Of a stretch of DNA of 64,000 nt, positions 1-11,039 are shown in pieces. The position numbers were made by a program, and so were the translations under genes. The notes beneath the pieces were generated by a model that was not told the origin of the DNA, made no database searches, and was given only the letters and a program-made list of their open reading frames with translations. The stretch comes from Kappaphycus alvarezii (Eukaryota > Rhodophyta > Florideophyceae > Gigartinales > Solieriaceae). How positions within the stretch are numbered: the stretch's first letter is position 1; each line of letters starts with the position of its first letter. Location: contig NADL03000629.1 of the NCBI GenBank assembly GCA_002205965.3, positions 1,302,001-1,366,000 on the forward strand, given 5' to 3'.

Positions 1-53
1 TACGTGATTTAAACGAAATCATCCGGCATTTTTAAGGTTCATCATGCCGTGGT

Positions 54-614
54 TTGCATCAGCAAAAACTATACTATGACCTACTTAGTATTAATGTATT
101 TGATGATAGCTCATTCTCCAATAATTCGTGTTTACACCCCCAGTTGGTTTTTATTGTTCTGTTATGCGACGGCTCAGGTAAGGCTGATATACTGTGCTTC
201 TGCAGCTACAAGTATAAGCGTGTTGTGAGGTCCGTTCTATGTAGTGAATGCTACGCTTTTGACTATGGGTTCGACTGGGGATACACGGTACTCCAAACAG
301 TCGAATCAATGATCGGCAAGAAGATGCATCTTCAACTTTACACAGACTCGGACCGCCTCTTCAAAATCATCGTCAAAAACTCTAAAACAACCGAGCGACG
401 ACTTATGATTGATGTTATGGCCACGAGGGAGGCATATAGGAACGGTAAGATATCAGATATTGGTTGAGTCCGCAGTGAGGACAATCCGGCTGATTCCCTA
501 ACCAAGCGCGGGTCATGTAAGGCCATGACGTATTTGATGGACACTGGACGTCTACAATTGGATTTATTGCAGTGGGTTTTGTGCCCAGACGGTAAGATAG
601 GGAAACGGAACTAG
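54..614 (+). pseudogene. Ty1/copia pol 3' end (RNase H), decayed
   Basis: This is the C-terminal RNase H part of a copia-type polyprotein. It would degrade the RNA strand of the RNA/DNA hybrid during retrotransposition. The usual blocks are visible: a region with RSVLCSECYA (the 'RSVLAAE' helix), then LYTDSDRLFKIIVK (the 'TDS..L' catalytic Asp block), TTERRLMIDVMATREAY, and RSEDNPADSLTK near the end. The frame is broken at 465-467, where the Trp expected after DIG reads TGA, a probable TGG to TGA change. The same frame then runs on to a TAG at 612-614, the natural pol end. The 5' part lies outside the window. Family assignment is by pattern recognition and fairly secure; exact lineage is not. 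Confidence 0.8.
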
Positions 615-1361
615 TCCCTCAACTTTTGCGCTTAAAAAGCCGGGAGTGTCGAGACCCCGATCCAGATCCTGTATGAATCCAGATGTTGATGTGTCAATCT
701 GAATGAGCAAAAGCATTGAAGTTCTACTGTCGGTATTCACATTGATTATCAAGACTCTTAAGTCTGGAGAGCACATGCATCAATGTGCATTTGTCTCACC
801 TGGGGAACGAATCTTTAAGCCACGCCGGCAGCATAGCTTTGTACTTAAGACGTTTGTAGCACAGTGCAACCTACACCATCATAACCATCATATCATCATT
901 TGAATTAAAATAAAGCGTAAACGACATTTTATCCTGACTCCCGTGAGCCACTTTTGTACTAAGACGAAGGATTAGTAAGTCAAGCGCTGTTGATCGAAAA
1001 TATAGCCCCAAATTTAGCTGTATGATCCCAAGATTAAAACAGTTGGCGGCTCATTATTGGGCGATGACAAATAATATAAAACCGATTCCAGCCAATTTTA
1101 GCACCCTTCATCTAGTGTAGCCTTTACCTACGTCCTTCAAGTGTCCAAACACACCCATTTCCTAAATACCGCCCATAGCGGCAAATCTACTCATATCAAT
1201 GTCACAACACCAGACTCTTTCAGAATTTAACGGATCTGCAGCATCTCCCACGATTTAACCCGATGCATACGCGCGATTTCAAACCACCAACCTTCTCTAA
1301 GTACCGCAGCGATTTCAACACAACAAAATGAAGCCGTGTTAGGGAAAAAACTACACCTCTT
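615..1361. other. No gene recognised; possible copia 3' flank
   Basis: This stretch follows the copia stop codon and precedes the Harbinger ORF. It should contain the 3' LTR of the copia element if that survives, but I could not find a second copy to define LTR borders. Short AT-rich text (about 895-925) is all that stands out. Confidence 0.3.
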
Positions 1362-2090
1362 AAGAGGATCAGGCCTTAGCTCATGCTTGGCTGAAGGTTT
1401 CCAAAGACCCTATTGTAGGGCATGAACAGAAGTATCTGGACTTTTTATCTCGAAGTAGGGATGTCTACAATCATTTAAAGCCCCTCATGTGTAGCTGTCG
1501 TACTTGTTAATCACTAAATTGCAGGGCTGAGCTCATAAACAAAGAGTGTGTGACGTTTTACGGATGCGTTAGCACTATTAGTCGCTCTAAGTCAACTGGT
1601 TTTAGCGAAAATGATGTTTATCGTATGGCCAGGGCTATCTATATCGGGTAAAAACGCATTTAGCATGTGGAAAACGCGTCAAACCTTTCAAGTTTTTGAA
1701 ACATGGAATATTCTGCGTGATCATGAAGTGTTTATGAGAGGCTCCTTCCTTCTCACGAAAAAAGCCAAAAGAAGAGACTTTCATTCCCACAGCGACAGGA
1801 GCTATCGTGAGATTAGATAGCAATGTACAGTCAAATGGAAGCTCTGACTCTCTCAAAAGGCCGAAAGGAAGGCGCAAAGCAAAAGAGCTGTCTTTGAAGA
1901 AAGAAACAGGACAAGCAAATCAGGATTGCGTTACAAGCTATCGAACCACAAAAGGCAAGAAATGAGTCACTGGAACGATACAACGAAGTAATGCTCTTCT
2001 CTTCGGCACCGCCGGGTTTTGACCAGGACGATGCAGTGGAACATTTCAACCTCATGCGTGCAGAGCTGCAAAACATGCTGCCGGACACGT
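1362..2090 (+). pseudogene. PIF/Harbinger accessory protein (NAM-associated-like ORF1), decayed
   Basis: In plants and algae PIF/Harbinger elements carry a transposase and a second DNA-binding protein that helps bring the transposase to the ends. This frame reads like that second protein. It begins with EDQALAHAWLKVSKDPIVG, the conserved 'AWL.VS.DPIVG' start. It continues with a block containing NDVYRMARALY, then FQVFETWNILRDHE, a RPKGRRKAKE block near 1853-1882, and a tail with FDQDDAVEHFNLMRAEL. The parts lie in different frames, joined by at least three frameshifts or stops, so it cannot be translated whole. It converges with the transposase on the opposite strand (2340-3521), the usual two-gene layout. 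Confidence 0.72.
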
Positions 2091-2339
2091 TTCGAAAAAC
2101 CCTAGTCAGCTCCCTCCTAAAGCTTCTTCTGCGTTACTGGATGCAGCGCCTCATAACTTCACTATCGAAAATGAAGATATTGGTTAGCAATCATAAAGGT
2201 CTGCTTTTCTCGTATTCTATAGGTTTGTCAACAATAACCGATAGCATGATTCAAGGAACAACTTTGTCATTGTAATCACGCGATTCACTAGTGTCCTTTC
2301 ATGACACGGAAGATTCCTTGAACATCCAAAGATGAAAAA

Positions 2340-3521
2340 TTACGAGTTTTTGCGTGTTTTAATGTTCAGGTCTTTCCGCGTAAAGTTACTCTCCTCACAA
2401 AAAGCAGAAAGCGAGCCGGGAGACACGACTGTTGAAATGTCAATAATGTCAAGGCTACCCCATATAGGCGTCCCATTTCCGCCAATAAAGAGGTCATCAT
2501 CTTGTGTAACCTCGAAATAAGATTCTTCATCGAGCTCCTCCCTTTCTTCAACGGCCATATTATGCAAGATAATGCAGTACTTTACAATTTGGGCTATAAC
2601 TTTCTTGGACCAATATCTTCCGGACGACTCAATATATGCTACTTGCTTTGAAGGACGCAAAATGCACGTTCTACACCTTTACGTGCTCCTTCCTGGATCT
2701 TAGAGAGCATCTTCTACATCTCATTAACGGGATCGAGAACTGTGTGGAGAAAACAGGGCCATTTCGGATATATGCTATCAACTAGAAAGTATGAGACGTT
2801 CCTTGCCTGTCCATCGATAAGAAAATCAATTGGAGGAGAGTAGCTTTTGCTCGCAATGTTATGTAGCAACATTGAACTATCGAGAACTTTGATATCGTTG
2901 CAGGAGCCAGGAATTTCAAAAAAAAACATGCCATTTCCATAAGCTATCGCCAGCAATAGCTTCTAAGAATGTAAATGGGACCGTTTACTTCTTTTAAACT
3001 GCCATGCCACGCGATAGAAAAGTTCTTCCAAATCTCTTTACATCAATCTAAAGTGCTTAACATTCCCGGCAAGCCCTTCTTTTCCGATCGTCCAAGTATT
3101 TTCCTAAGGTCGGTGTCCATGGGAGTTCGGAGATATTCTGTAGCAAGGCATGATATCAAATTCTTTGAGACATGATCTGCTGTAGAAGCTCCAATGCGTA
3201 AATATTCGTCAACGGAGTCAGAGGAACATCCATATTCCAGAATTAGAAATGCAGCGGTCGCCTTTTGCAGGCCAGGTAGACCACGTTTACGAGGTCAATA
3301 TTTTCTCTTCGTAAAATAAAAATTACTCTGGAGGGTATTGCAAATGTGCATGAAAGTTATCTTCGAAATTCTGAACTTGAGTTTGAAGATAGAATTTGGG
3401 TAATCAGGATTGTCGCTAAAGTAGTCGTCGATTAACAGTTTTGCTCCCTGAAAACGAAATCTCTCCATGTTTGCATCTCGACCGGGTTTTGGTCTCCCTC
3501 ATCGCGTCTGTTTTTCTTCAT
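2340..3521 (-). pseudogene. PIF/Harbinger transposase (plant-transposase type), decayed
   Basis: A DDE transposase of the Harbinger 'plant transposon protein' group, which cuts and joins element ends. From the probable start at 3521 the order is: a basic N-terminus (MKKNRRDEGDQNPVEMQTW); GAKLLIDDYFSDNPDYP; an LEYGCSSDSVDEYLRIGAST block near 3180-3240; then an LPGML region with IWKNFSIAWHG; SCNDIKVLDSSML with an IDFLIDGQ block and VDSIYPKWPCFLHTVLDPVNEM; and a C-terminal IVKYCIILHNMAVEERE helix. The order and spacing match the family. Internal stops (one near 3295, one in the 'LD.C' block) and frameshifts make it a pseudogene. It is the partner of the ORF at 1362-2090. Confidence 0.82.
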
Positions 3522-3893
3522 CGCTAGATTCCAAAAGGTCTTCAGTAGTATGAAATAGGCTATCGTCCAAAACTCTTGGATTGTAGGTTTTCGCATAGTC
3601 TCAATTTGCATGTCTGGGGGACTGGATCTACTATGCTTGGAGAACCAGTTTGACTACGACGGACAGAAAAAGCGGAATAAATTGACCGGTGGGATAATCA
3701 GGAAGATAAACAAATCGGAAAAGACTAAATTTAAGTCGGCCAATAAAAACCATCGAGATGTAGGAAAATGTTTCTAGTTTATACCCACCGGTGGAGATGC
3801 TCTAAAGGGGCAAACTTTCAAGAACGTTCGCTAATTATTTTTGAAAATATTTCAAAAAAGCTCCTGAGGTGACAGTTGGTCAATAACAGAAGA

Positions 3894-3924
3894 CAAGAAA
3901 TGGCGTTGTTCCCGCCATTTCTTG
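3894..3924. repeat. Perfect 12-bp hairpin beside mariner 1
   Basis: CAAGAAATGGCG at 3894-3905 and its exact reverse complement at 3913-3924 flank a 7-nt loop. It ends at the beginning of the degenerate mariner reading frame. Confidence 0.75.
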
Positions 3925-4975
3925 GCTTCAAGAGTAGTGGTGACCCGTTCGAGACCACTCGAAAAGACCAAAAATACACACAAAATGTACTGCAAGCCAG
4001 GTTTAACGGAAGGAGAGAAGGAAGGGATTATTGAGCTTTATAGGATCAAGCTTTCGATCATAGAGATCGCCAGTCAGATGAATTGGTCTCGTTCGGCTGT
4101 TACATTTTCTCTAAAGGACAAAAAACTATGGAATTCGAAAGAAGGGGACTTGAAACAAGAAATTGAGTGATGCTGATAAACATCATCTTGTTCGAGAGGC
4201 TTTTAAATCGCTCACGACCTCAACCAAACTCAAAAATGACATCTTAGTGCCTGTTATGAGCTGGCGCATACGTCTGCCACTCTCTTCGGCGACTAATTTT
4301 ACGTAAAAAGCTTAAACGATCCCCTCCTCTCTCCCCAAGGCATATACAAGCCCGTCTGAATTGGGCTCGGGAAATGAAAAACTAATAATCTCAACAGTGG
4401 GCTCTAATGGAGTTTTCGGATGAAAAGAAGTAGAATTTAGATGGCCCGGACAGTTATCACTCTTACGTACATGATTTTAACACCGAGGAAACGATCGTGT
4501 CGCGCCGTCAAAATGGTAGTGGTGGGAGTAATGGTTTGGGTGGCATTTTGTGAAGGTGGATACTCTGAAATTGCTTTTGTAAATGGAAAATAGAACGAGT
4601 TGAAGTACTGCACAACGTTAAAGACTTATTTGATGCCTTTTTCGACCTCTACGTTTCAGAATTCTTGACAATTTCATCAGTATAACGCTTCTTTACACAA
4701 AGCTTACATGACCTTAGATGGTTTGACTCTAAGCATATTGATGTTATTCTCTGTCTTGCACGTTCACCCCGACTTAAACCCAATTGAGAACATACGGGGT
4801 TATTTCTAGAGAGGTTCACGCAAACGGAGGCAGTTTGACTCCATAATCGACCTAAATACGTGCATTTTCTTGGAGTTGGCTCGATTGGGACTTGAGTTGC
4901 GTTATAATTTGGTCAAAAGTACGACTAATCGATGCTGGGAGGTGCTAGAGAGTAGAAGAAGGAATACTGAGTACT
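3922..4975 (+). pseudogene. Tc1/mariner transposase 1, decayed
   Basis: Tc1/mariner transposases have a paired helix-turn-helix DNA-binding region and a DD(E/D) catalytic core. The first open piece (to 4170) holds a homeodomain-like HTH with LTEGEKEGIIELYRIKL followed by ASQMNWSRSAVT. Later frames give MEFSDEKK near 4408-4431 (first catalytic Asp), GPDSYHSYVHDF, an SRRQNG(S/G)GG block, and finally HPDLNPIENI near 4762-4791, which carries the last acidic residue. Several stops and shifts occur, for example a TAG after DEKK. No clear terminal inverted repeats were found, apart from a hairpin at 3894-3924. Confidence 0.78.
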
Positions 4976-5229
4976 AAGTCTGACTTTTATCAGTTCCAAT
5001 GTAGTAATATTGCTCCCTGTCGTAATCAGGTTTCCCGTTTAGTAGCCTTTTGGAGTCTATTTTTAAAATAGTTCCGAATGTCGTTGAAACTTTGCTCCTT
5101 TATATAATATATATAATTATTAGGGTCGTCGTAGTTTCGCCTTAATAGATTTATTTATAGTTTACTGACAAAAAGAAGAATGTCGTAATTGGATTTCCGG
5201 TACCGCAATTCACTGAAATGTGAGACCTC

Positions 5230-6350
5230 GTGAAGCTCCGTGAGGTTCCCTTGAGCATTTATCCCCATAGTTCCCGCCAGTTCGCGAAACAAGATCACAG
5301 GACTCGGCACTTATTTTCTCTCTCAACTATCTCGGTCCCCGCCGCTCCAACACTGCGTACTACCATACTTCCACTATTGCGCCATGTCGTATCATCTTGC
5401 ACCGAGTCAGGTGTCGCGCGTTCTAATTTGAAAGAAGCATCTGTCGGGTCCTCCTCCTCCGTTCTCATCGGAACTCTTCCAGGCGCCAAACCTACAACAA
5501 CATATTCTACCCCATCAACTTCTACCGATCCTTTTTTCTTTCATCCAGTGTCAAAAAAAGATTCAGGGCTGGAAAGCGCTCAAAGTTTGCGCCCACAGGG
5601 GACTTGATTCTACTAAGAGAGGTTGCAGCCTGTAAAGCGCATATTGTTTCAACTGAAAAGACGCGCGAACTCTTCGAAGTGGCATCCTACAAGACCAACG
5701 CGACGAAAAGCTCCGTTCAATAGTTACATGGAAAGCACTCTAAAACAGATAAAAGCGATTGCAGTGGAAATTTGACGACTTCGAACGGGCTCAGCGGCGT
5801 ATGAGTGGCATTGGTGGTGAAGTATCAAAGACGCATGAGTTACTTTCTGTGATGGAGGAAAATGAAGATCACCCGGCGGAAAAGAGAGCGAAAAAAGGAG
5901 AAAGAGGAGAAGCTCGAGCGGAACAATGAACGCTTAGGCGCGATCATGAGGGATCGTGCGACTGAAAGGCAGAGCGTTTAGGAGGATGAACAGAGCGCTG
6001 GATTTGATGGGAAGAAGTAATGCGCGGGATCACGGCTGCGAACAAGACGCGCGGCGACAGTGGAAATGGAGAAGGAATTGAAATTTGTGGATGCGTTGGA
6101 ATGGGGAGAAAAGGCCGGGATGTAAATGGAGAACAAGAAAATTGAGCTCGCTGGTATTCAGTCTGAGGAAGATCGCGAGAGCGCAAAAGAGCACGTGAGG
6201 AGAGAAAGGAGGAACATGAGGCTACTGAAGTATTGGAGTTAAAGAAGATAAAGCTTATGATGGACGCGGTGATGTACTGCCTGGGGGCGGGATGTATGGA
6301 TGATGAAGGTTCGGGCCCTCCAATGGGGGATGCTTCCGCTTATACGAAGT
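5230..6350 (+). pseudogene. Charged, coiled-coil-like ORF, probable Harbinger accessory protein
   Basis: The first 125 codons (5230-5607) are open and rich in Ser, Thr and Pro. Downstream frames (about 5760-6290) are strongly charged, with Lys/Arg/Glu runs such as ENEDHPAEKRAKKGERGEA and, near the end, LELKKIKLMMDAVMYCL. This looks like a helical coiled-coil region. Frames shift several times. It faces a DDE transposase on the other strand (6440-7310). That convergent arrangement repeats the layout at 1.4-3.5 kb and suggests the non-catalytic second gene of another element. I do not recognise a specific domain, so the role is inferred from context only. Confidence 0.45.
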
Positions 6351-6439
6351 AAGTCCTTCGCTTCGGCACCCTCGCCCTCGCTTCAACAATTTACTCTCTA
6401 CAAGCCAAGAAGCCTGCAAGTGTCGGCGGCTCACACTTG

Positions 6440-7310
6440 AATTTCAGCAAGTTTTCTTTTCTGCAAAAGACGTTACGTGCGTGGATTTGTAGCAATGCGG
6501 CGAGTTAAAGAGTACAAACTGGAAGCTGAAGGACTTGCATCTTACGGGGAAGTCCAAAGTCTTCCAGCATGTCTTCACCTCCTTTAATATCCATTTCAAG
6601 GTTATGAGCCCACTGGACATTGCCTGATTGAATTCGTTCTGATCTGCGTTGAGGTTTGATCCCTAGATTGGAATATCCAGGTAATCACAAAAGTTATATC
6701 AAATGTCCCTAAAAATCAATATTGATGCTCGCCAACCTTCATGGCCTCTTCCAGCTGTGCATCAATATCTGGGCGAACATATGGGGTCCAATCGTGGCTT
6801 CGTTCTTCTACTGAACCATATACATGATAGAGCATTCCATCCGGTGCGGTGATAGCTTGAAATTTGAGCTCATGTTTGCGCTTATGTAAATTAAAGACTA
6901 TGTTCTGTGAAGCAACTTCATGTGGTTGAGCGATCCCAATGACGGTTCTATCGAAGAAGCCAATATATTTTTATATTGCTCCAACTTTTATAATAATTTT
7001 CGCGGTCCATTCAATGTTTCTTGCAACATTTCAACCTGAACTTATGGTAACTGTTATCAGGTACCCCAACATATACAAGAATTCTTCTACAAATTCCCAA
7101 ATGTTTCGGAGACCTGTGATGCATGCTTCTGAAACATTATCTCGTGGTCATTCTCCCTCTGCGGTTCAGATAAGCGCTTCAAGAAAACGCAAGTCCCAAC
7201 AGCCTTGTACTGCAGAAGACTTTTCTTCTTGTAGAGTAATGTTCAGACCCTGTCGTGACAACGTCTACAACTTTTATTATATCTGTTCACAAGAACCTAA
7301 TATGTGGTAA
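6440..7310 (-). pseudogene. PIF/Harbinger-type DDE transposase (DDE_Tnp_4-like), decayed
   Basis: Reading the minus strand from about 7300, degenerate N-terminal sequence leads into GFFDRTVIGIAQPHEVA near 6900-6960, which matches the 'GFIDGTV..IARP' first-Asp block. Next come NLHKRKHELKFQAITAPDG, then HDWTPYVRPDIDAQLEEAM, and, after a stop, a GSNLNADQNEFNQAMSS block with WILKEVK and LDFPVRCKS. Motif order fits the DDE_Tnp_4 family. Stops lie between blocks (for example the TAG in the 'PFQGSNL'-like block), so no full product is possible. The element's terminal repeats were not identified. Confidence 0.75.
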
Positions 7311-8675
7311 ACAGTGCTCGTTACCCACCTATTTGAAAACTTCTTCAAAAAATTGTTGATGTAAGGATACCAGGTTTGGTGTAAGGCTAATATTTTCATA
7401 TATTATCGACGTACTTTTTTGAACGCAGTAAACAGTTGAGCGCTTTCGACTTCGCCTGTCGCCCGTCGCCAGATTAGATGGCGGAGGGCTGATGGCCTGA
7501 AACGAGGACGCCGGGCATTGATTAATCTCCATTCTCTCTTAAGAGTTCCCTTACCCGCCGCATGACAAAGGTGGGCTCGGAGGAGGCGTGTATAATACTA
7601 AAGTGAAATTCTACCGTAAAGTGGACATCTCGAAACTTCAGAAATTGGTTTTATTTCTCATTTGAGTAGTTCCATACAGAATAAATTAGATCAAAATTGC
7701 TAAAGCATTGCAGAAGTAGTATACATCGTAAGACCTGAAATGCCCATAAATTGCCTCAAATACTCTGATAGGATCCCTGAAGTACCTGTACCAAGGATTT
7801 ACACTGTAAAAGACACCAGTGAAACTTGTGCACTGTACCCACGCGACAGTGTAAAACATAAGATCATACCACCTTGTGCCTAGCCAATTACATGGAGCCA
7901 TCGTGGCTATCTCGCGTGGTTCTCGAAACAATTCGGACCCCACCAATTAGCAAGTACTTTACGCTTACTTGCCAAGTGTACCAATAGAACTTTTCCATAA
8001 TGTTTAGTGCTGTCCATATCACTGATGGCTGCTACATAAGCCTTCAGAATCTTGTAGTTTGTTACCTTTAGGGTCGCCTTTTCAAGAATACCTTTGAGTT
8101 CCGTACCGTTTGCTTGCAATTTATCTCGGCTGATGTTGTGTAATTATTCTATATACACCCAGACCTTAAGCTTCCGCCTAATTACCGGAAGCACCAAGCA
8201 GTAATTCAGCCATCGATTAACATTTATGCGGTCAAAACCCCACAAAAATACATCTTCTCACGCATATCGCTGAACGTGGCCAACGTGGACCATTCGGTTA
8301 GCTCTTAGCTACTGTAGCAGTATACATTAGTTCGATCCTGCAGCATACACTTGTAATACCAAACAATAATGATATTTACTGGTTGCTCATGCGAGAAGAT
8401 ATTTAATCATTACTTACACAGAGAGAGAAGAAGTTGCATCTTTATTAAGTGAAGTTAATGTGGGGATCACTCATGAGCCACGCCTGGAGATCAGGTGGTA
8501 TTTGTGGGTTGAACGAGCGCACTTTTTGATCTGGGGAGCTATTATATTGTATCTCCCCAGATCATATAGGGTTAGGCATGTATATTCTGTACTGTTTCGT
8601 GCGTACATGCAAAGAAAGAGGTAGGTTGCGCTCGGCCTTCTTGTAGTAAAAGTAAAGTAACTTTGCAAGAATTGC
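7311..8675. other. Unassigned spacer with short minus-strand frames
   Basis: No recognisable gene. A minus-strand frame at 7907-8119 (with TNYKILKAYVAAISDMDS) looks protein-like and continues in another frame towards 7686, but I cannot name a family. This interval should include the 5' LTR and leader of the gypsy element that starts at about 8676; no LTR pair could be matched by eye. Confidence 0.3.
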
Positions 8676-9460
8676 ATGGTACCGCATCCAAAGTTCGACA
8701 ACACCATGAACGACTTCAAAGCACATTCCTTTCCTATTGATGGATACTCATCTTTCGAAATTTCACTTTTCCTTTTCGAATTCGATAACGTCTTCATACA
8801 GCGAAATCTGGAAAAAAAGGAGGCCCTCCAAATTCTGTGCCATCTGGAAGGAGTCGCTTTCTACTCCCTTTAAGAGTCGTTTGCTCAATAATTATCCCTC
8901 ACAGAAGACGCTGAGAAGTATGATACCGTTTCGAAGCTCCTAGCAGAGTTCGAAAAGAAGAAGAACCTGGAGGAGGAGTTTCACGAAGCTGTGGCCGCGG
9001 GATTGGACGCTAGAGACATAACTTCGGAAGGCAGTGGCTAGGCACCGTGCGTTGGCTCAGTCCGTCATGTATCGGGCGCTATCGGACTACAAGGTAGTTA
9101 GAAGGTAATTGATAACTTTCAGCTAGAGAAAAAGGCATTCTTCGCCGAAAAGGAGGCGTTTCGAGCTCCTTTCGTCGCTCTGAGAAGAATTAAGTGCAGA
9201 CATGACGCGCAAGCTGTCAAGCTGCAGTAGTTGGAGATAAAACCTGACCAGAAAGCGACCAGTTTGCTGATTTGTCTCTCTTCGTTGTGAAGCAGTTTGA
9301 GAAGTACCTGTCGCTACGGCTGATGAAGACTCTGGTTACAGTTTCTGCGGACAAAAGGGAGCACTTTGTTTTACCAAGTACCTCTATAACCGGCACAGGC
9401 ACAACTCAGTTCTCCTTCTGTGGAAAGAAAGGGCACTTAGAGGCAACATACTAGTGTATA
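8676..9460 (+). pseudogene. gypsy 1 Gag-like protein with damaged zinc knuckle
   Basis: The frame starts with a capsid-like stretch containing FDNVFIQRNLEKKEALQILC, then (in another frame) LEEEFHEAVAAGLDARDIT, charged helical sequence, and near 9405-9450 a zinc-knuckle remnant FCGKKGHLEATY. A functional CCHC knuckle needs C-x2-C-x4-H-x4-C. Here the first Cys reads Phe and the last reads Tyr, so metal binding would be lost. Gag would package the element RNA in a cytoplasmic particle. Stops at 8871-8873 and elsewhere break the frame. Confidence 0.65.
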
Positions 9461-9760
9461 GAACATTGAGGAGGAGATCACCGCGGAAGACGAGAAGGCA
9501 GATTAGGCCGCGTTTCTGGTCTCGAAGGTGAGACATCTCGAGGAAGAGAACTAGAAGAAGCTTGTGGGGGCTCTCAAAGATACGGAGGTGATAGCGAGGG
9601 ATGTACATGATTTGGAACCGACTCATGTGCCAGTGGTACACTCTTTCAAGTTGACGGACGAGACTCTGATAGATTCGATGGTCTGGCGAATGCTGCCAAA
9701 GAATGACGAGGTGGTAAAGAGAGAGGTGAAATACCCATTGCAAGGTCTACGTGGTACCTT

Positions 9761-10330
9761 TTGGTAGTGATAGATACGAAGAAATACGGAAGGCCCCGGT
9801 TCTGCGTCGATTACTGTCAGTTGTTCATAGCTAATAAGCCGGACGACTGGCCGTCTCCGAAAATTGAAGAGCTGTTCGACGAACTCACTTGTTCCAAGTA
9901 TTGCACGAAGCTAGACCTTTACAAAGGTTACTTGCAGGTAAAGGTGGTCTATAATTGTAAGGAAGGACTCATTTTGTTTCTCGTTATGTGACGTATAAGT
10001 TAGAAGTGATTTAAGTTCGGGTTAATGAACGCACCGGCTACGTTACAATGTGTGATGGACGAAGTTCTCCGTGGACTGCCACTCGCTATGGTACATGGGG
10101 AGAACTTATTAATTTCCTTGGAGACACTGTAAGATCACATGGAACCCTGTAGGCAGGATTTAGAACGGATCTACGAGGCAAGAATGAAGCTAAAGGAGAG
10201 TTATTGTAGCTTTGCACAGTCCGAAGTCAAGCTACTAGGTCACGTGGTCATCGATAATGGGGCATTAAGGCCGAAACTAACAAGAACGAGTACATTTTAG
10301 AAGTTCCTACGCTTCAGAATGTGACGGAGC
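9761..10330 (+). pseudogene. gypsy 1 reverse transcriptase, catalytic site lost
   Basis: A gypsy RT reading: RPRFCVDYCQLFIANKPDDW (normally 'R.CVDYR.LN..T..D.YP.P'), then PKIEELFDELTCSKYCTKLD with LYKGYLQVKV (first catalytic Asp in 'KLDL..GY'). After a gap come FGLMNAPATLQCVMDEVL and LKESYCSFAQSEVKLLGHVV. The YVDD box should lie at 10091-10102 but reads Val-His-Gly-Glu, so both active-site aspartates are gone. Stops and shifts occur before and after. Confidence 0.82.
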
Positions 10331-10444
10331 TGAGGAGTTTTCTCCAGTTGGCAGACTACTTCTATATCAACGAAGCTTTATATGGAACTTCGAAGACAGC
10401 TCTTCAGTGCTGCACGCTGCAACCTCCGTTAAGAAGATATTTTA

Positions 10445-10995
10445 GTGGACCACGGAATACAAGAGGCTTTCGAGTACTTGAAGGAGAATCTGACGACGCC
10501 TCCATTACTCCCGTTTCATGATTTAAACTCCATATTCGTAGCGGAGTCGGATGATTATTATGCTTCCCTAGGAGTGGCTATCTCGCAGAAAAACACAGAT
10601 GGAAAATTGCACCCGGTAAAGTTCACATCTAGAACAATGATGGAGCAGGAGCGCCACTACACTACGAACGAACAGGAAGCACTTGCTGTGGTGTTTGCTC
10701 TCAAGAAGTTCCGCATTTACCTGTTGTCCGACAAGCCTTTCGTAGTAGAAAGAATTATCAGTCCCTGCAGACGGCCTTTAAAAAGAAGGATATTCACGGT
10801 AAGTTGGCAAGCTGGATGGACTTGATGACCGAGGTTGACTTACAAATTAAGTATAGGTCGAAGAAGCCAAATGGAGCGGATGATTATCTCTCTCGCAGAC
10901 CCGTCGAGGAACTTGAGGCTTCAAGGGGGTGGAATTTCACGAGAGGCCTTGTAGCGATAATACAATGGGACGACCCTAAGTTATCTGGATTTTAG
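10445..10995 (+). pseudogene. gypsy 1 RNase H domain
   Basis: IQEAFEYLKENLTTPPLLP opens the domain. It is followed by ESDDYYASLGVAISQ (first acidic residue block), KFTSRTMMEQERHYTTNEQE, then ALAVVFALKKFRIYLL. A shift near 10760-10810 leads to KLASWMDLMTEVDLQIKYR and DDYLSRRP, the family's 'ADALSR' end. The first 126 codons are uninterrupted, so this is the best-kept part of the element. Confidence 0.82.
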
Positions 10996-11039
10996 CCGAA
11001 CCTCCAGGACATCGCTAAAATTCTGGCCGGGGAAATGAT

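Noticed and set aside
1235-3815. AGCATCTCC near 1238 and GGAGATGCTC near 3800 as Harbinger terminal inverted repeats
   Set aside because: Only about 9-10 bases match and the flanks do not give a 3-bp TNA duplication; too weak to define element borders.
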